From positions 62,001 to 126,000 of the forward strand of contig NZ_JAUSRE010000010.1 of NCBI RefSeq assembly GCF_030811655.1: DNA of 64,000 nucleotides, in the 5' to 3' direction. Source of the stretch: Pseudarthrobacter enclensis (GTDB lineage Bacteria > Actinomycetota > Actinomycetes > Actinomycetales > Micrococcaceae). Positions 1 to 9,344 of this stretch are shown in pieces. Position 1 is the first letter of the stretch. Every line of letters begins with the position of its first letter. The notes below the pieces were generated by a model, which searched no databases, was not told the origin of the DNA, and worked only from the letters and a program-made list of their open reading frames with translations. Position numbers and translations under genes: made by a program.

Positions 1-935
1 TGCATGGCTGCGGTCACGACGTACACGTTGCTGCAGCGTTGACGGCCGCCAGTTTACTGGCGAAAGCCACCGACACGTGGGCCGGAACGATCGTCTTCAT
101 CTTCCAACCGGGGGAGGAGACGGCCGCTGGCGCGCAAGCGATGGTCGATGACGGACTGTGGAACAAGGCCCCCAAGCCGGAGATAATCTACGGTCAGCAT
201 GTCATGCCAACTCTGGCAGGCACCGTAGGCATCAGCCGCGGCAGCGCTATGGCCATGGCCGATTCCTGGAAGGTCACAGTGCAAGGGCGCCAGGCGCATG
301 GGTCCCAGCCCCAGGAAGCAATCGATCCGATCGTGCTGGCCGCCCATATGGTGGTCCGGTTACAGACCATAGTTTCGCGTGAGATAAATCCGATGCAGTC
401 CGCCGTAGTGACGATCGGAACGTTCCACGGCGGCCTGAAGGAGAACATCATCCCGGGTACGGCAGAATTCACCGTGAATGTGCGAAGCTTTGAACAGGGT
501 GTACGCGAGGCCGTGCTGGCATCCATCCGCCGGATCATCCGCGCCGAGGCGGAGGCCTCCGACGCGCCGGCACCCAGGATTGAGGAGCTGTACTCCTTCC
601 CCAGCTGCTACAACGATCCAGCAGCGACAGATCAACTCATGGAGCATTTCCGCAGTGCTATCGGGGACGAAGAGGTTCACGAGATCCCGCCGATGATGGG
701 CAGTGAGGACTTCGGTACTCTCGCCTCAGCTATCCATGCCCCCGCCGTTTACTGGATGTTGGGCGGCCACACAGCTGGGACCTTCGCGGCAGATGGCCAC
801 GTCCCCGGCAACCACTCACCGCAGTTCAGCCCCGCCATGGAGCCGACCCTCAGCACCGGAGTCCGTGCGGTAATCACCGCCATCCTGTCCAGAATCGGAT
901 GGGATGCTGAATGCGAGTCGAAGTCAGTCCGATAG
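1..935 (+). CDS. M20 family amidohydrolase, 3' part
   Basis: The gene is cut by the window start; the reading frame enters at base 3. The first residues read HGCGHDVH, the metal-binding signature of M20D amidohydrolases (hippurate or N-acyl-amino-acid hydrolases). They are followed by the catalytic Glu pair region (PGEETAAGA) and a lid domain. The C-terminal metal ligand region is MMGSEDFG, typical of the same family. The missing N-terminus is probably about 100 residues. It would hydrolyse an N-acyl amino acid or similar amide in the cytoplasm, but the substrate cannot be read from sequence. No neighbour on its 3' side looks co-transcribed: about 590 bp without a gene follow. Confidence 0.9.
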   Translation, partial: HGCGHDVHVAAALTAASLLAKATDTWAGTIVFIFQPGEETAAGAQAMVDDGLWNKAPKPEIIYGQHVMPTLAGTVGISRGSAMAMADSWKVTVQGRQAHGSQPQEAIDPIVLAAHMVVRLQTIVSREINPMQSAVVTIGTFHGGLKENIIPGTAEFTVNVRSFEQGVREAVLASIRRIIRAEAEASDAPAPRIEELYSFPSCYNDPAATDQLMEHFRSAIGDEEVHEIPPMMGSEDFGTLASAIHAPAVYWMLGGHTAGTFAADGHVPGNHSPQFSPAMEPTLSTGVRAVITAILSRIGWDAECESKSVR

Positions 936-1520
936 AGGGAGATTTCACACATCATCCTGAGCTGGCAACAAGTGAGGGGCCGGCCGTGAACTGGTCCCTC
1001 AGACCACCCCAGTCGATCGACTCCCGCGCCCACTTGGCCTTTCGCATTACCATCTGGCCTCATGGAAATCGGACCACCGAGGGAGATCAACTCCCAACGT
1101 CCGAGGACGAACCCCGGGTTTTCAACATGCACCGTCGTTGTACTGCGCTATGAAGGCACACTACTTTCGCATGGTCTCCCTGTCCTTGCCCTGATCGTTT
1201 TTCATGAGAAAGGCTCTCCGCTGCGCGATCAACAGGGTGTCGTCCAGCGCCCGTGGAGCCTGATCTGCACGGTTTTCGGTTACCTGTTCCCTCTCCGGGG
1301 CGTTCCGTCGCCGCGGGGTTGCTGCTGCGCGGGGAGGCCCGGGGTGGGGCTCGGATACGGGTTTGGCCGGCGGGTGTCGATGTGGCACGCTGCATCATGG
1401 ACCGGCTGATGTCTGTTTCCCGGTCATCGCTGGCCGACGGTGGTGCGGGATCGCTGCGTTAGAAAGCAAGTTTTGTGGTTGAGAGTCACTTGCAGGTGCC
1501 CCTGCCCGTGAAGGAGAAAC
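936..1520. other. gene-poor intergenic stretch
   Basis: No convincing reading frame, tRNA or recognisable RNA motif was seen. The overlapping open frames here have arginine- and proline-rich compositions typical of shadow frames in GC-rich DNA. The 3' end presumably carries the promoter of the downstream small ORF and GGDEF-EAL gene, but no clear -35/-10 pair stands out. Confidence 0.5.
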
Positions 1521-1628
1521 ATGATGGTGTGCATCTTTGGAACCCTGGCAGAGGATCCCGGTGTCAGCTTTACCGCCGGAGCCGATGTTAGGTCATTCGG
1601 AGTCGGGGATGGATTGGTTCAGGATTGA
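1521..1628 (+). CDS. 35-residue leader peptide coupled to GGDEF-EAL gene
   Basis: An ATG is preceded by a strong AAGGAG ribosome site at 1511-1516 and opens a 35-codon frame (begins MMVCIFGTLA, ends GDGLVQD). Its TGA (1626-1628) overlaps the ATG of the large GGDEF-EAL gene by one base (TGATG), so translation of the two is probably coupled. The large gene itself has only a weak ribosome site. No family was recognised for the peptide. It may be a leader peptide controlling the hairpin at 1707-1739, or a remnant N-terminus. The start and coupling are seen directly; the regulatory role is inferred. Confidence 0.55.
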   Translation: MMVCIFGTLAEDPGVSFTAGADVRSFGVGDGLVQD

Positions 1629-3961
1629 TGCACGGTCACAGGAACGCGGGGTCCCGCGGCCGGCGCACCTGGGGTCGAGATGTCTGGCTCATCTGCGGTG
1701 CTCTTCTTACCACTGCCGCGGCATACGCGGCAGTGGTAACTTTTTGGGACTCGGGAGACTTCAGCTTCTTTGTTGACGGGGTGCTGGGTCTGCTGGCGGT
1801 AGTCATGCCTGCGGCAGTCGGATGGCTCGTGGTGTACCGCTTGAAGGGCCAGCGGCCGGAGATCGTCGTGGCAGCCTTTGCGCTGTCGTGCCAAGCTGCC
1901 GGGAACACCTATTACGTTGCGATCTCGGCGGCCGGTGGGAACGTATCACTTCCGTCCCCTGCGGACATCGGCTACATCGGGTTTTATCTGCTGATGTTCG
2001 CTGCTCTGGTTGTTAAGGTAAGGCACCAACTGGCGGGCATGGCAGGTCCTGTGATCCTGGACAGTATCGTCGGAGGGGTCGGGGCCGCGGCCTTTCTCGC
2101 TGTCATTTTGGACCCTGTGTTGAGCTCGGCGTTCCAGGGGCCGCATTTTGGTGCGGCGGTTCTCGGTGCAGCGTACCCCTTGATGGATTTGCTGCTTGTC
2201 GCCGCCATCATCGCCGTAGCGGCCACGGATGGAAAAAACGTGGGCCGTGGGTGGGGGCTGCTCGTCCTGGGGCTCCTCATCCATACCGGGGCCGACATCG
2301 TGCACGCCCTGTTGGACCTCAACGCTCTTTATGTCGTAGGGACGCCGCTGGATGCCGTCTGGACGCTCGGCGCGGCGCTGATCGCTTGCTGGACCGTGGT
2401 CCAGAGCCGAAGCAGCGCAGCCACCGCCAGGCGCGGCCGGGAAATCCCGGTGCAGGCTGTGCCGGCTCTTGCCACACTTGCGGCTTTGGCAGTCCTGATC
2501 CTGGCCACACAAAAGCAGGTCACGGTGCTGGCCGTGGTCCTGGCGAGCCTCACCCTGGCACTGGCAGCGCTGCCCATGATATTCCGGCAGAGGATCCGGT
2601 TGTTGGATGCGACCCGTCAAGCTCGGACGGATGAGCTGACAGGACTTCCCAACCGGCGTGCCCTGTACGGGGACCTGCCGGAACGTCTGGCAACCGCAGC
2701 GGGGCGGCCCAGCGCAGTGCTGCTGCTGGACCTGGATAAATTCAAGGAGATTAACGACGGGCTCGGCCACGACGTTGGCGACCGGCTGCTCCAGCAGGTA
2801 GCTTGGCGTCTGTCCGGTCTACTGGCGCCGGCTGATCTGCTGACGCGCATGGGCGGTGACGAGTTTGTGGTCTACGTCAGTGACTGCGCGCCTCCTGAAG
2901 CCCCGGCAGTGGCGTCGAAGCTCCGCGAAGCACTGGCAGACCCTTATGATCTGGGCGGGGTAACCGTGCAGGTCAATGCGAGCATAGGGATTTCGCTGTT
3001 TCCGGGGCAGGGAGAAGACCTGAGCCTGCTGCTGCGCAAAGCGGACATGGCAATGTACACGGCTAAGTCCACGCGCAGCGGCCACGCAGTGTATTCCGAT
3101 GGGGACGTGGGACCGGGATCAAACCAGTGCCACACGTTGCAGGCACTAAACGCGGCCCTCCAAGATGACCAACTGACCCTGCATTTCCAACCAAAAATTA
3201 ACCTTGCAACAGGAGAAGTCAGCAGCGCGGAAGCGCTCGTACGCTGGGAACACCCGGTCCTGGGATTGCTGCAGCCTGACGCCTTTCTAAAACGCTTTGA
3301 CGAAATGGGACTGATGCCGGCCTTGACCGGCGTCGTCTTGGCGCAGGCCCTGGACCAGGCCGCTGTCTGGGCTGCCCGGGACCAGCCCATTTCCGTGGCA
3401 GTCAATCTTTCAGCCAGCTCAATTATGGACTCTAAACTGCCTGACCAGGTCGCAGCTATGACCCTGGCCCGCGGGCTGTCCCCGTCCGCGCTCATCGTCG
3501 AAATCACCGAAGACGTCCTGGTAGCCGACCGCGACCGTGCCCGCACCGTGCTTGCCGCCTTGAGGGAGATGGGCGTCCGAATCGCCGTCGACGACTTCGG
3601 CAAGGGATACAGCTCCTTGTCCTACCTGCGCGAACTACCCATCGACGAGCTCAAACTCGACAAGTCCTTCATCCTCACCATGATGGACGACGCCCGCGCT
3701 ACGGCTCTGGTGGCCTCAACCATCGAACTGGCGCACAGTCTCGGCCTGGAAATGACCGCAGAGGGCGTGGAAGACGAAGAAGCGCTCCAGGCACTGACGG
3801 ACTACGGCTGCGATCTGGCGCAGGGCTACCTCATGTCACGACCCATCCCTGCCGACCAAATGGAAGCCTGGCTTAGCAATCGGAACGGGCTGCCCCTTCC
3901 CGGAGGCAGCCCGCTCCAAAATGCCGGGCCTACTCAGGGGATCAGCGGCAGTATCGGTTAA
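1628..3961 (+). CDS. membrane-anchored GGDEF-EAL cyclic-di-GMP enzyme
   Basis: About 777 residues. The first 310 or so form a multi-helix membrane domain without an obvious ligand motif. A GGDEF domain follows: the TDELTGLPNRRAL entry motif and an intact active-site RMGGDEF, so diguanylate cyclase activity is possible. The last 260 residues are an EAL phosphodiesterase domain with intact EALVRW, the NLS metal region, VEITE, the DDFG loop and a late AEGVE. Both catalytic sites look complete, so it could make or degrade c-di-GMP. ATG 1628 overlaps the stop of the upstream small ORF; TTG 1625 is an alternative. A terminator-like hairpin lies in the first membrane-helix codons. Confidence 0.9.
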   Translation: MHGHRNAGSRGRRTWGRDVWLICGALLTTAAAYAAVVTFWDSGDFSFFVDGVLGLLAVVMPAAVGWLVVYRLKGQRPEIVVAAFALSCQAAGNTYYVAISAAGGNVSLPSPADIGYIGFYLLMFAALVVKVRHQLAGMAGPVILDSIVGGVGAAAFLAVILDPVLSSAFQGPHFGAAVLGAAYPLMDLLLVAAIIAVAATDGKNVGRGWGLLVLGLLIHTGADIVHALLDLNALYVVGTPLDAVWTLGAALIACWTVVQSRSSAATARRGREIPVQAVPALATLAALAVLILATQKQVTVLAVVLASLTLALAALPMIFRQRIRLLDATRQARTDELTGLPNRRALYGDLPERLATAAGRPSAVLLLDLDKFKEINDGLGHDVGDRLLQQVAWRLSGLLAPADLLTRMGGDEFVVYVSDCAPPEAPAVASKLREALADPYDLGGVTVQVNASIGISLFPGQGEDLSLLLRKADMAMYTAKSTRSGHAVYSDGDVGPGSNQCHTLQALNAALQDDQLTLHFQPKINLATGEVSSAEALVRWEHPVLGLLQPDAFLKRFDEMGLMPALTGVVLAQALDQAAVWAARDQPISVAVNLSASSIMDSKLPDQVAAMTLARGLSPSALIVEITEDVLVADRDRARTVLAALREMGVRIAVDDFGKGYSSLSYLRELPIDELKLDKSFILTMMDDARATALVASTIELAHSLGLEMTAEGVEDEEALQALTDYGCDLAQGYLMSRPIPADQMEAWLSNRNGLPLPGGSPLQNAGPTQGISGSIG
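1707..1739 (+). terminator. terminator-like hairpin inside the 5' coding region
   Basis: A perfect 14-bp inverted repeat (left arm 1707-1720, right arm 1726-1739) encloses a 5-nt loop and is followed at once by C and five T. This is the textbook form of an intrinsic terminator. It sits about 27-38 codons into the GGDEF-EAL frame, within the first membrane segment, so it cannot simply be an intergenic terminator. Together with the coupled small ORF upstream, it could be a translation-dependent attenuator. Confidence 0.6.
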
Positions 3962-4478
3962 GGGCGGGGAGACTTAACCGGGTCACCTAACGGCACGATT
4001 TACGCGGCAGCGGAAGTGACCGCGGAGGAACCCGCAATGCAACCTGCCTGGCCGACTGCCGTACACCAGACGGCTTTCGCGTGCATCAACTTAAATACAA
4101 GGACGTCCGGGCAGACAAACGGCGAGGCTTGAAGAGTCTCGGCCTCATCGCCGATGCGGACGCCCTTGCGGCCGGTCATCATGAGCTTCCCTGCCAAACG
4201 GTTGACCAAGGCCGGCGGTGCAACCACTACTGATGTCGGAGCGTGCCAGCGCGCAGAATGCATCCAAGACAAGCTGCCGCCCGCCAGCATCGCAGCAGTC
4301 AACAAATCTGGCATCTACTGGTTGGGCTCAGATTTTCGCTAATGATGAGCCGCTCGGATCAAACGCCCATAATGGAGAATACGTCGTCCTGATCAGGGTG
4401 GGGTCAGTGGTCGCTCAAAGAATCTCGCCGTATCCCAATAATTGAGATGCTTCACGATTTTTTGGTTACTATGTGCTT
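3962..4478. other. intergenic stretch with no recognised gene
   Basis: Open frames exist on both strands (for example 4000-4314 minus, 4154-4342 plus). None has a ribosome site plus a recognisable family, so none is called. A 9-bp inverted repeat (3886-3894 with 3905-3913) lies in the last codons of the preceding gene, but no T-run follows. Confidence 0.4.
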
Positions 4479-5654
4479 ATGGAACCAGCCCTGAACCCTT
4501 TCGCACCCGGCTCCGGAGTCAAGCCGCCGGCACTTGTTGGCAGGCAACAAGAGATTGACGCCTTTGACCTGCTGGTTGCCCGCGCTAAAGCCAACGCGGC
4601 CGGCGACCGCGGGATACTGCTCACCGGTCTACGGGGTGTCGGGAAGACCGTGTTGTTGAATGAGTTCTCCGAAATGGCCCGCCGAAACGGTTGGCTCGTC
4701 GTACAGTTCGAAGCGCAGGCCGGAGAAGGTGGAGCAGAGGCCGTCCGAAAGAAACTCGCCCGCGAGCTTCAACTAGGCGTCCGCCGGCTCCGGCAAACCC
4801 CTGCCTGGTCCCATCTGCGCGAGCAGGGGCTGGGAAGCATTTCGAACATCTCGGTATCCCTCGGCCTGCAGGGACTCACCGCTGATTTGAAATTCGCGGC
4901 GGGCCGGGCGGATTCCCGCGAACTCGACATTGACCTTGAAGAAATGATCGAAGACGTCTCAGTCTCGATGCGCAAGGCCCGGGCTGGATTCGCATTGGTG
5001 ATCGACGAAATGCAGGACCTCGATCCAGGGCTCCTTGGGGCCCTTCTGACCGCGCAACATGCAGCGGGACAACGTGGCTGGCCCTTCTACATTATCGGTG
5101 GGGGGCTGCCGTCCCTTCCCGGTCGACTCAGCGAGAGCCGCTCCTACGCTGAACGGCTCTTCCACTACCGGATGATCGGCAAGCTGGACGACAAGTCAGC
5201 AGCAGACGCCCTAACTGTCCCCATCGAACGGCTTGGTGCCGTCCTGAAAGGTGAACCGCTGCAGACGGTCCTTAGCGCAGCGGGCGGATACGCGTACTTC
5301 CTCCAGGCCTATGGACGCACTCTGTGGGAGGCAGCCTCCGAGAAAGAGATCACCGTGGGTGACGCTAAGCTTGCCGTTGAGCTGGGCACAGCGGATCTCG
5401 ATCACGGATTCTTCGTCGCCCGCTGGCAGCGCGCCACTCAGGCCGAAAGACGCTACCTCCGTGCCATGAGCCAGGACGGCGAAGGCCCAACCGCCACAGC
5501 CGAACTCAGCGGGCGCCTCGGCAAAGATCACAGCTCACTTACCAGCCAACGCGCCCGTCTCATCGAAAAGGGCATTATCTTCGCCCCCGAACACGGCCTC
5601 GTCCAATTCACCGTCCCCGGCATGGGCGCCTTCATCACCCGCCAACAGGACTAG
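4479..5654 (+). CDS. stand-alone AAA/STAND-like ATPase
   Basis: About 391 residues. Walker A is GLRGVGKT near residues 50-57; Walker B with an acidic end (ALVIDEMQDL) lies near residue 170. The order of nucleotide-binding core, helical lid and a C-terminal winged-helix-like segment (RLGKDHSSLTSQRARLIEKGI) matches the archaeal-ATPase/AAA_16 group of single-gene ATP-binding proteins. Cellular role is unknown. GTG 4473 is an alternative start; ATG 4479 gives the usual MEPALNPFAPG beginning. The gene stands alone, with long gene-poor DNA on both sides, as is common on actinobacterial plasmids and islands. Confidence 0.8.
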   Translation: MEPALNPFAPGSGVKPPALVGRQQEIDAFDLLVARAKANAAGDRGILLTGLRGVGKTVLLNEFSEMARRNGWLVVQFEAQAGEGGAEAVRKKLARELQLGVRRLRQTPAWSHLREQGLGSISNISVSLGLQGLTADLKFAAGRADSRELDIDLEEMIEDVSVSMRKARAGFALVIDEMQDLDPGLLGALLTAQHAAGQRGWPFYIIGGGLPSLPGRLSESRSYAERLFHYRMIGKLDDKSAADALTVPIERLGAVLKGEPLQTVLSAAGGYAYFLQAYGRTLWEAASEKEITVGDAKLAVELGTADLDHGFFVARWQRATQAERRYLRAMSQDGEGPTATAELSGRLGKDHSSLTSQRARLIEKGIIFAPEHGLVQFTVPGMGAFITRQQD

Positions 5655-7460
5655 ACCCTTCAATGCAGGCGGTGCACCTATGGGTCGGGCCGATAAGGAT
5701 ACTCGGTCAAGTAACCACCGAATGGTACCCAAGCCGAACACGGGTCCGGCAGCCGCCGCAGCTGGCGAGATTTCGTGGAGTCTTCTCGCCTAAAAGCCGG
5801 CCACGGCGTCAGAATAGCGTGAAATTCTGCTTCGTTGACGGTCGCTCCTGGTGCCCCTCAGATCCCACCCTGACAGTCCGAGAGGTGGGAAACTGAGGAG
5901 TTGGATCCGCCGCGGATCAGCGAAATAGCCCAAAATGTGCGGCCCGATGGTACCGCTGGGGCAGGGGCCGACCACGTCAGCTCTTTCGGCCCTACAGGTG
6001 CCTGAGAACCAGACCGGAGCGCCGCCGCCAGGCGGATCCTTCCTGGTCAGGCGCCTTGCAGTCAGGTTGGGGTGTAGTTCAAGGCTTGTATGGAATCGGG
6101 TGAAGAACCGCAGGAGCATCTTCTGCCGGCTCGTGGCCCACTCGCGGCCAGTAGCCTTGCTGCCCATGCCTGGATGGGATACGACTCCCAACGGGCTGAG
6201 TGCTGATGGAAGATTTCGTTATCGGCAAGTGCCTATAACCGGCGGCTGCCGGGGCGTAGCTTGTAGAGACAGGTGAACACCGAAGTTCCCTGTTAGGATT
6301 GCCAACTCCGAATAGGTAAGCCCTCAGTACCGCCTTGGGCGAGGTTCTTTAGTGTGCTTGATAGGCACTTTCAAGCACGGGCGGAGCTGCTTCTGGTCTG
6401 CGCCAGGGGCGCCCATTTAGCTCCCGCTCGACCGTGGCGCGATGCGCTTCACAGTGCCATGCCGAGCTCGTCCTGCATGGCCCGCGCGTTGCGGGAACAG
6501 TCCCTCAGGCTTCAGCCAACCCGTACACTGACTTCACATTGGGCACCGGGTTTGGGACCTTGTTCGATCCGGAGGACCAATCTGCGCCTACACGTCATTC
6601 TCGAGCGCCTCGTGACAGGCAACCCACGCCCTGCCGTGAAAAGGAGGTTCCAGCCCCCTAACCACACCCCCGACCTTCCGACACAAGGGCCATCAGCCCG
6701 GGGAAACGAATCCGGGGTGCCTAGCGTCGACCGCCCCGGACGGATCGGAGAAGGCTGGGATGCTGTCCGCAAAAATGGCCTTGAGAAGGTCTTTGCCCTT
6801 GGACACGACCGCACTCCCTGTTCTACATATCGTCTAGTCGGGCCTGTTTCGCATCCTGGGCGTGGAAGACGCGACGTCCAGCACAGATGGTACTGAAGAG
6901 ACTTCCGCACGGGAGCATGGTTGACATTGGGCGGCTTGCATTTGTGTTTTTGGCAACCCTGCCGCCACGTTCTTCGACCGTTCGTGTCCTTGGCAGCCAG
7001 GCTTTGAAGATCACGCGCCAACCCCTCTTCGGATTTCGGCCGCCGTGGCTCTGCCGTGGGATGGTGCTGGTCATATCGTGGTCCCTCCATATAAGCCACA
7101 CGGTCCCATGCCTCTTAGGGGAGGACATGATGTCGAAGGCTTACCTCGTAACGATCCAAGTGGCTGTGCAGAACGGACTCCTGTGAATAAAAGCGTCCAG
7201 GTCATTCCTGGCAACTGCGGAGGCGGATTTCACCTAAATGCCCCCCAAATAGAATGGCAAAGCCTGGGCGAGGTCGGACACTCCGAGTGCGACGCTCACC
7301 TGCAAGTGCTTTGCAACGGCGCGGCTGGTCGCGGCAATTGCCACCTCGCTACTGCAGCTACTGCGGGGCATCCGCCGCTACACCGCCCGACCCGGTCGAT
7401 GGCTGAGACGACGACAGGGCCTCCCAGCAACCTCCGGGTGGTCGGCATCCCCAGCAATCT
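5655..7460. other. 1.8-kb gene-poor region
   Basis: No convincing gene. Several 100-200 codon open frames occur on both strands (for example 6354-6896 plus and 6512-7099 minus). They overlap each other, lack ribosome sites, are rich in Arg/Pro/Gly and match no family I recognise. It may be degraded coding DNA or old mobile-element debris. No terminal inverted repeats, transposase motif, tRNA or rRNA segment was seen. Confidence 0.5.
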
Positions 7461-7470
7461 GAAGCGTTTC
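7461..7470 (+). promoter_or_regulatory. LacI-type operator candidate 1
   Basis: GAAGCGTTTC, a near-palindrome centred on CG as in LacI-family operators. It lies about 250 bp upstream of a second copy (7716-7725), which precedes the nucleoside hydrolase gene, so it could be an auxiliary operator. Confidence 0.4.
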
Positions 7471-7699
7471 TATCGTGGCAATGTGGCGTGAATTGCGCAA
7501 AGTTTGCCACTTTGGGGTGTGGAAAGGGGTTGGCCTTGACGTGGGGTTGGCCGGCGGCGGCTGCAAAGCAGAATCCTTTCATTAGATGCGGGTGGGAGTA
7601 GCGTATGACTAGGATCTCCTTGTGCGCAAGAGGCACGTTTTACCTCGCCAATACGAGCTGGACTAGCGGAAACGCCGCCAAAGAGTCAGCATCGGTTAG

Positions 7700-7729
7700 T
7701 TGATAAATCTGACAAGAAGCGTTTACATA
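7700..7729 (+). promoter_or_regulatory. promoter with embedded LacI-type operator
   Basis: A -35 candidate TTGATA (7700-7705) and a weak -10 TACATA (7724-7729) flank the operator-like sequence GAAGCGTTTA (7716-7725). The layout matches the one upstream of the monooxygenase at 9150-9177. It lies about 65 bp ahead of the nucleoside hydrolase start. Confidence 0.5.
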
Positions 7730-7792
7730 GCGTCTATTTCCGCAGCCGCGGCGACGACGCCGCGGCGCACTAAATCAACAAGGGATGCACGC

Positions 7793-8749
7793 ATGAGACA
7801 TCAAATACTGCTCGACGTTGATACCGGCCGGGACGACGCTCTGGCCATCATGTTCGCGGTTCAGCACCCCGATATCGACGTTCGGGCGATCACCTGCGTC
7901 GCGGGAAACACCACTCTGGAAAATGTTGTCGGCAACACCATGAAAATTCTCGACCTGGTTGGTGCTCCGCCCATCCCAGTGGCACTCGGGGCACGGCGAC
8001 CTCTCATAGAGCCGGCACGGGATGCCTCCTGGATTCACGGCGAGCACGGACTTGGAGATGTGGAGCTGCCCGTCAGCGACCGTAGTGTCGAACGGATGCA
8101 TGCTGTCGAGTTGATGCGGCGTTGCCTGATGGAGGCCGAGGAGCCGCTGACCATTGTTGCCCTTGCACCCATGACGAACCTTGCATTACTGCTGCGAATG
8201 CACCCGGAAGTCTCCGACCGAATTAAGCGGGTCATCTTCATGGGCGGGTCAGCAACGATTGGCAACGCGACCGCTGTCGCGGAGTTCAACTTTTGGCATG
8301 ACCCGGAGGCGGCGCACATCGTGCTCACCAGCGGTATCCCACTGACCATGTATGGGTGGGACATCCTCTGGGGGATGAGGACAAGTTCCGAGCAGATCGC
8401 AGAGCTGTGTGCCTCACCCAACCCCCTCCGTCAGACCGCCGGTCGCCTTCTCGGCTTCAAAAGCAAGGATCCCTCTGACGGGTCGGTTGTTGTCTACGAT
8501 GCCATAGGCGACGCAGGCGTCCTTTGTGTCATGGTTGCGCCGGAGGCGTTCACCATCAGTCGTTGGCCAGTGCAGGTAGTGTTGTCACCTGGCGCCGCGC
8601 GCGGACAGACGCTCGTTGATCGCCGCGAGATGTCCGGAGAGGACGCTGTGCACACCCCGGCCGGTCCGATCCCCGTTATCGATGTGGTTAGTGATGTCTG
8701 CGAGTCCGAAGTTCTCGCCCTGTTCTTCGACACGCTCGGGGAGAAGTGA
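7793..8749 (+). CDS. inosine/uridine-type nucleoside hydrolase
   Basis: About 318 residues, usual length for the family. The N-terminal Ca-binding loop DVDTGRDDA is intact, as are the GNTTLENV segment, the MGG strand and the NFWHDPEAA segment. Such enzymes cleave N-glycosidic bonds of ribonucleosides to base plus ribose. In the C-terminal helix, where inosine-uridine hydrolases have His-Asp (the His is the general acid for the leaving base), this protein has Tyr-Asp (VVYDAIGD). That suggests a base which leaves without protonation or a different acid. ATG 7793 has AAGGGA upstream; the frame extends 31 codons further without a better site. A LacI-type operator precedes it, and ribokinase lies in the same region. 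Confidence 0.85.
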   Translation: MRHQILLDVDTGRDDALAIMFAVQHPDIDVRAITCVAGNTTLENVVGNTMKILDLVGAPPIPVALGARRPLIEPARDASWIHGEHGLGDVELPVSDRSVERMHAVELMRRCLMEAEEPLTIVALAPMTNLALLLRMHPEVSDRIKRVIFMGGSATIGNATAVAEFNFWHDPEAAHIVLTSGIPLTMYGWDILWGMRTSSEQIAELCASPNPLRQTAGRLLGFKSKDPSDGSVVVYDAIGDAGVLCVMVAPEAFTISRWPVQVVLSPGAARGQTLVDRREMSGEDAVHTPAGPIPVIDVVSDVCESEVLALFFDTLGEK

Positions 8750-9149
8750 ACCCTGCCCCGGAGCCGGGAGCCGGACGGTTTGGGGCGTCCAGATCCGCCA
8801 GGGGCCCGAATCCCCACGGCATCCTCCGCCCTCCCGCCACTTTCTGGAGAAGACTCCCCTCCGTCCTCCGGGAACATAGCGACCAAGAACCGTTTCCATT
8901 CGAAGTCGTTCGAAGCGGAACGGGCCGGCCCTCTTACCTTGATTCCGCGAGGGAACCCCGGAGAGGAAGAAGTGGGGCAGCAGTGGAAAAGTGTTGGCGA
9001 CATCAAAAGCAGAAACCTTTCCAATCGCTTGCGCCTAGGCCAAATCTATGACTAGGATCACTTATGCAGGCCAGGGCAACGTCCGTCCGCCGCAAATACA
9101 GCAAGCAACTCAGCACTTCACCCAACCGATTTCAGGAAACGCGGCCTCA
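8750..9149. other. intergenic stretch, nothing recognised
   Basis: About 400 bp between the nucleoside hydrolase and the monooxygenase promoter. Open frames overlap on both strands without ribosome sites or recognisable families; no terminator with a T-run was seen. Confidence 0.5.
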
Positions 9150-9177
9150 TTGAAACCATCAGAGAAACGTTTATATC
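9150..9177 (+). promoter_or_regulatory. promoter with LacI-type operator between -35 and -10
   Basis: TTGAAA (9150-9155), a 16-nt spacer and TATATC (9172-9177) form a credible sigma-A promoter. The operator-like GAAACGTTTA (9164-9173) occupies the spacer, where a LacI-family repressor would block RNA polymerase. The transcript would lead into the monooxygenase-to-ribokinase operon, which includes the LacI gene itself. Confidence 0.6.
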
Positions 9178-9344
9178 CCTCGCGGTTTTGCGGCTCACGG
9201 AGACCTGTGGCGGGAGGTCGATACCGTTGGCACGCCATGCGCCAGTGAGGGCCAGTTGGGGCCGTGCCTGCGCGGCCGGCGACCCAGCGCGGGGGAATCA
9301 TTACAGCCTGTTCTATAGAAGCGACCACAGCCGAGGAGCAAAAG

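Noticed and set aside
3886..3913. 9-bp hairpin as terminator of the GGDEF-EAL gene
   Set aside because: It lies in the final codons and no T-run follows, so it is not called a terminator.
4000..4314. 104-codon minus-strand open frame
   Set aside because: No ribosome site or family similarity; composition fits a shadow frame in GC-rich DNA.
6354..7099. Overlapping 180- and 195-codon open frames on both strands
   Set aside because: They overlap each other, are rich in Arg and Pro, have no ribosome sites and match nothing recognised.
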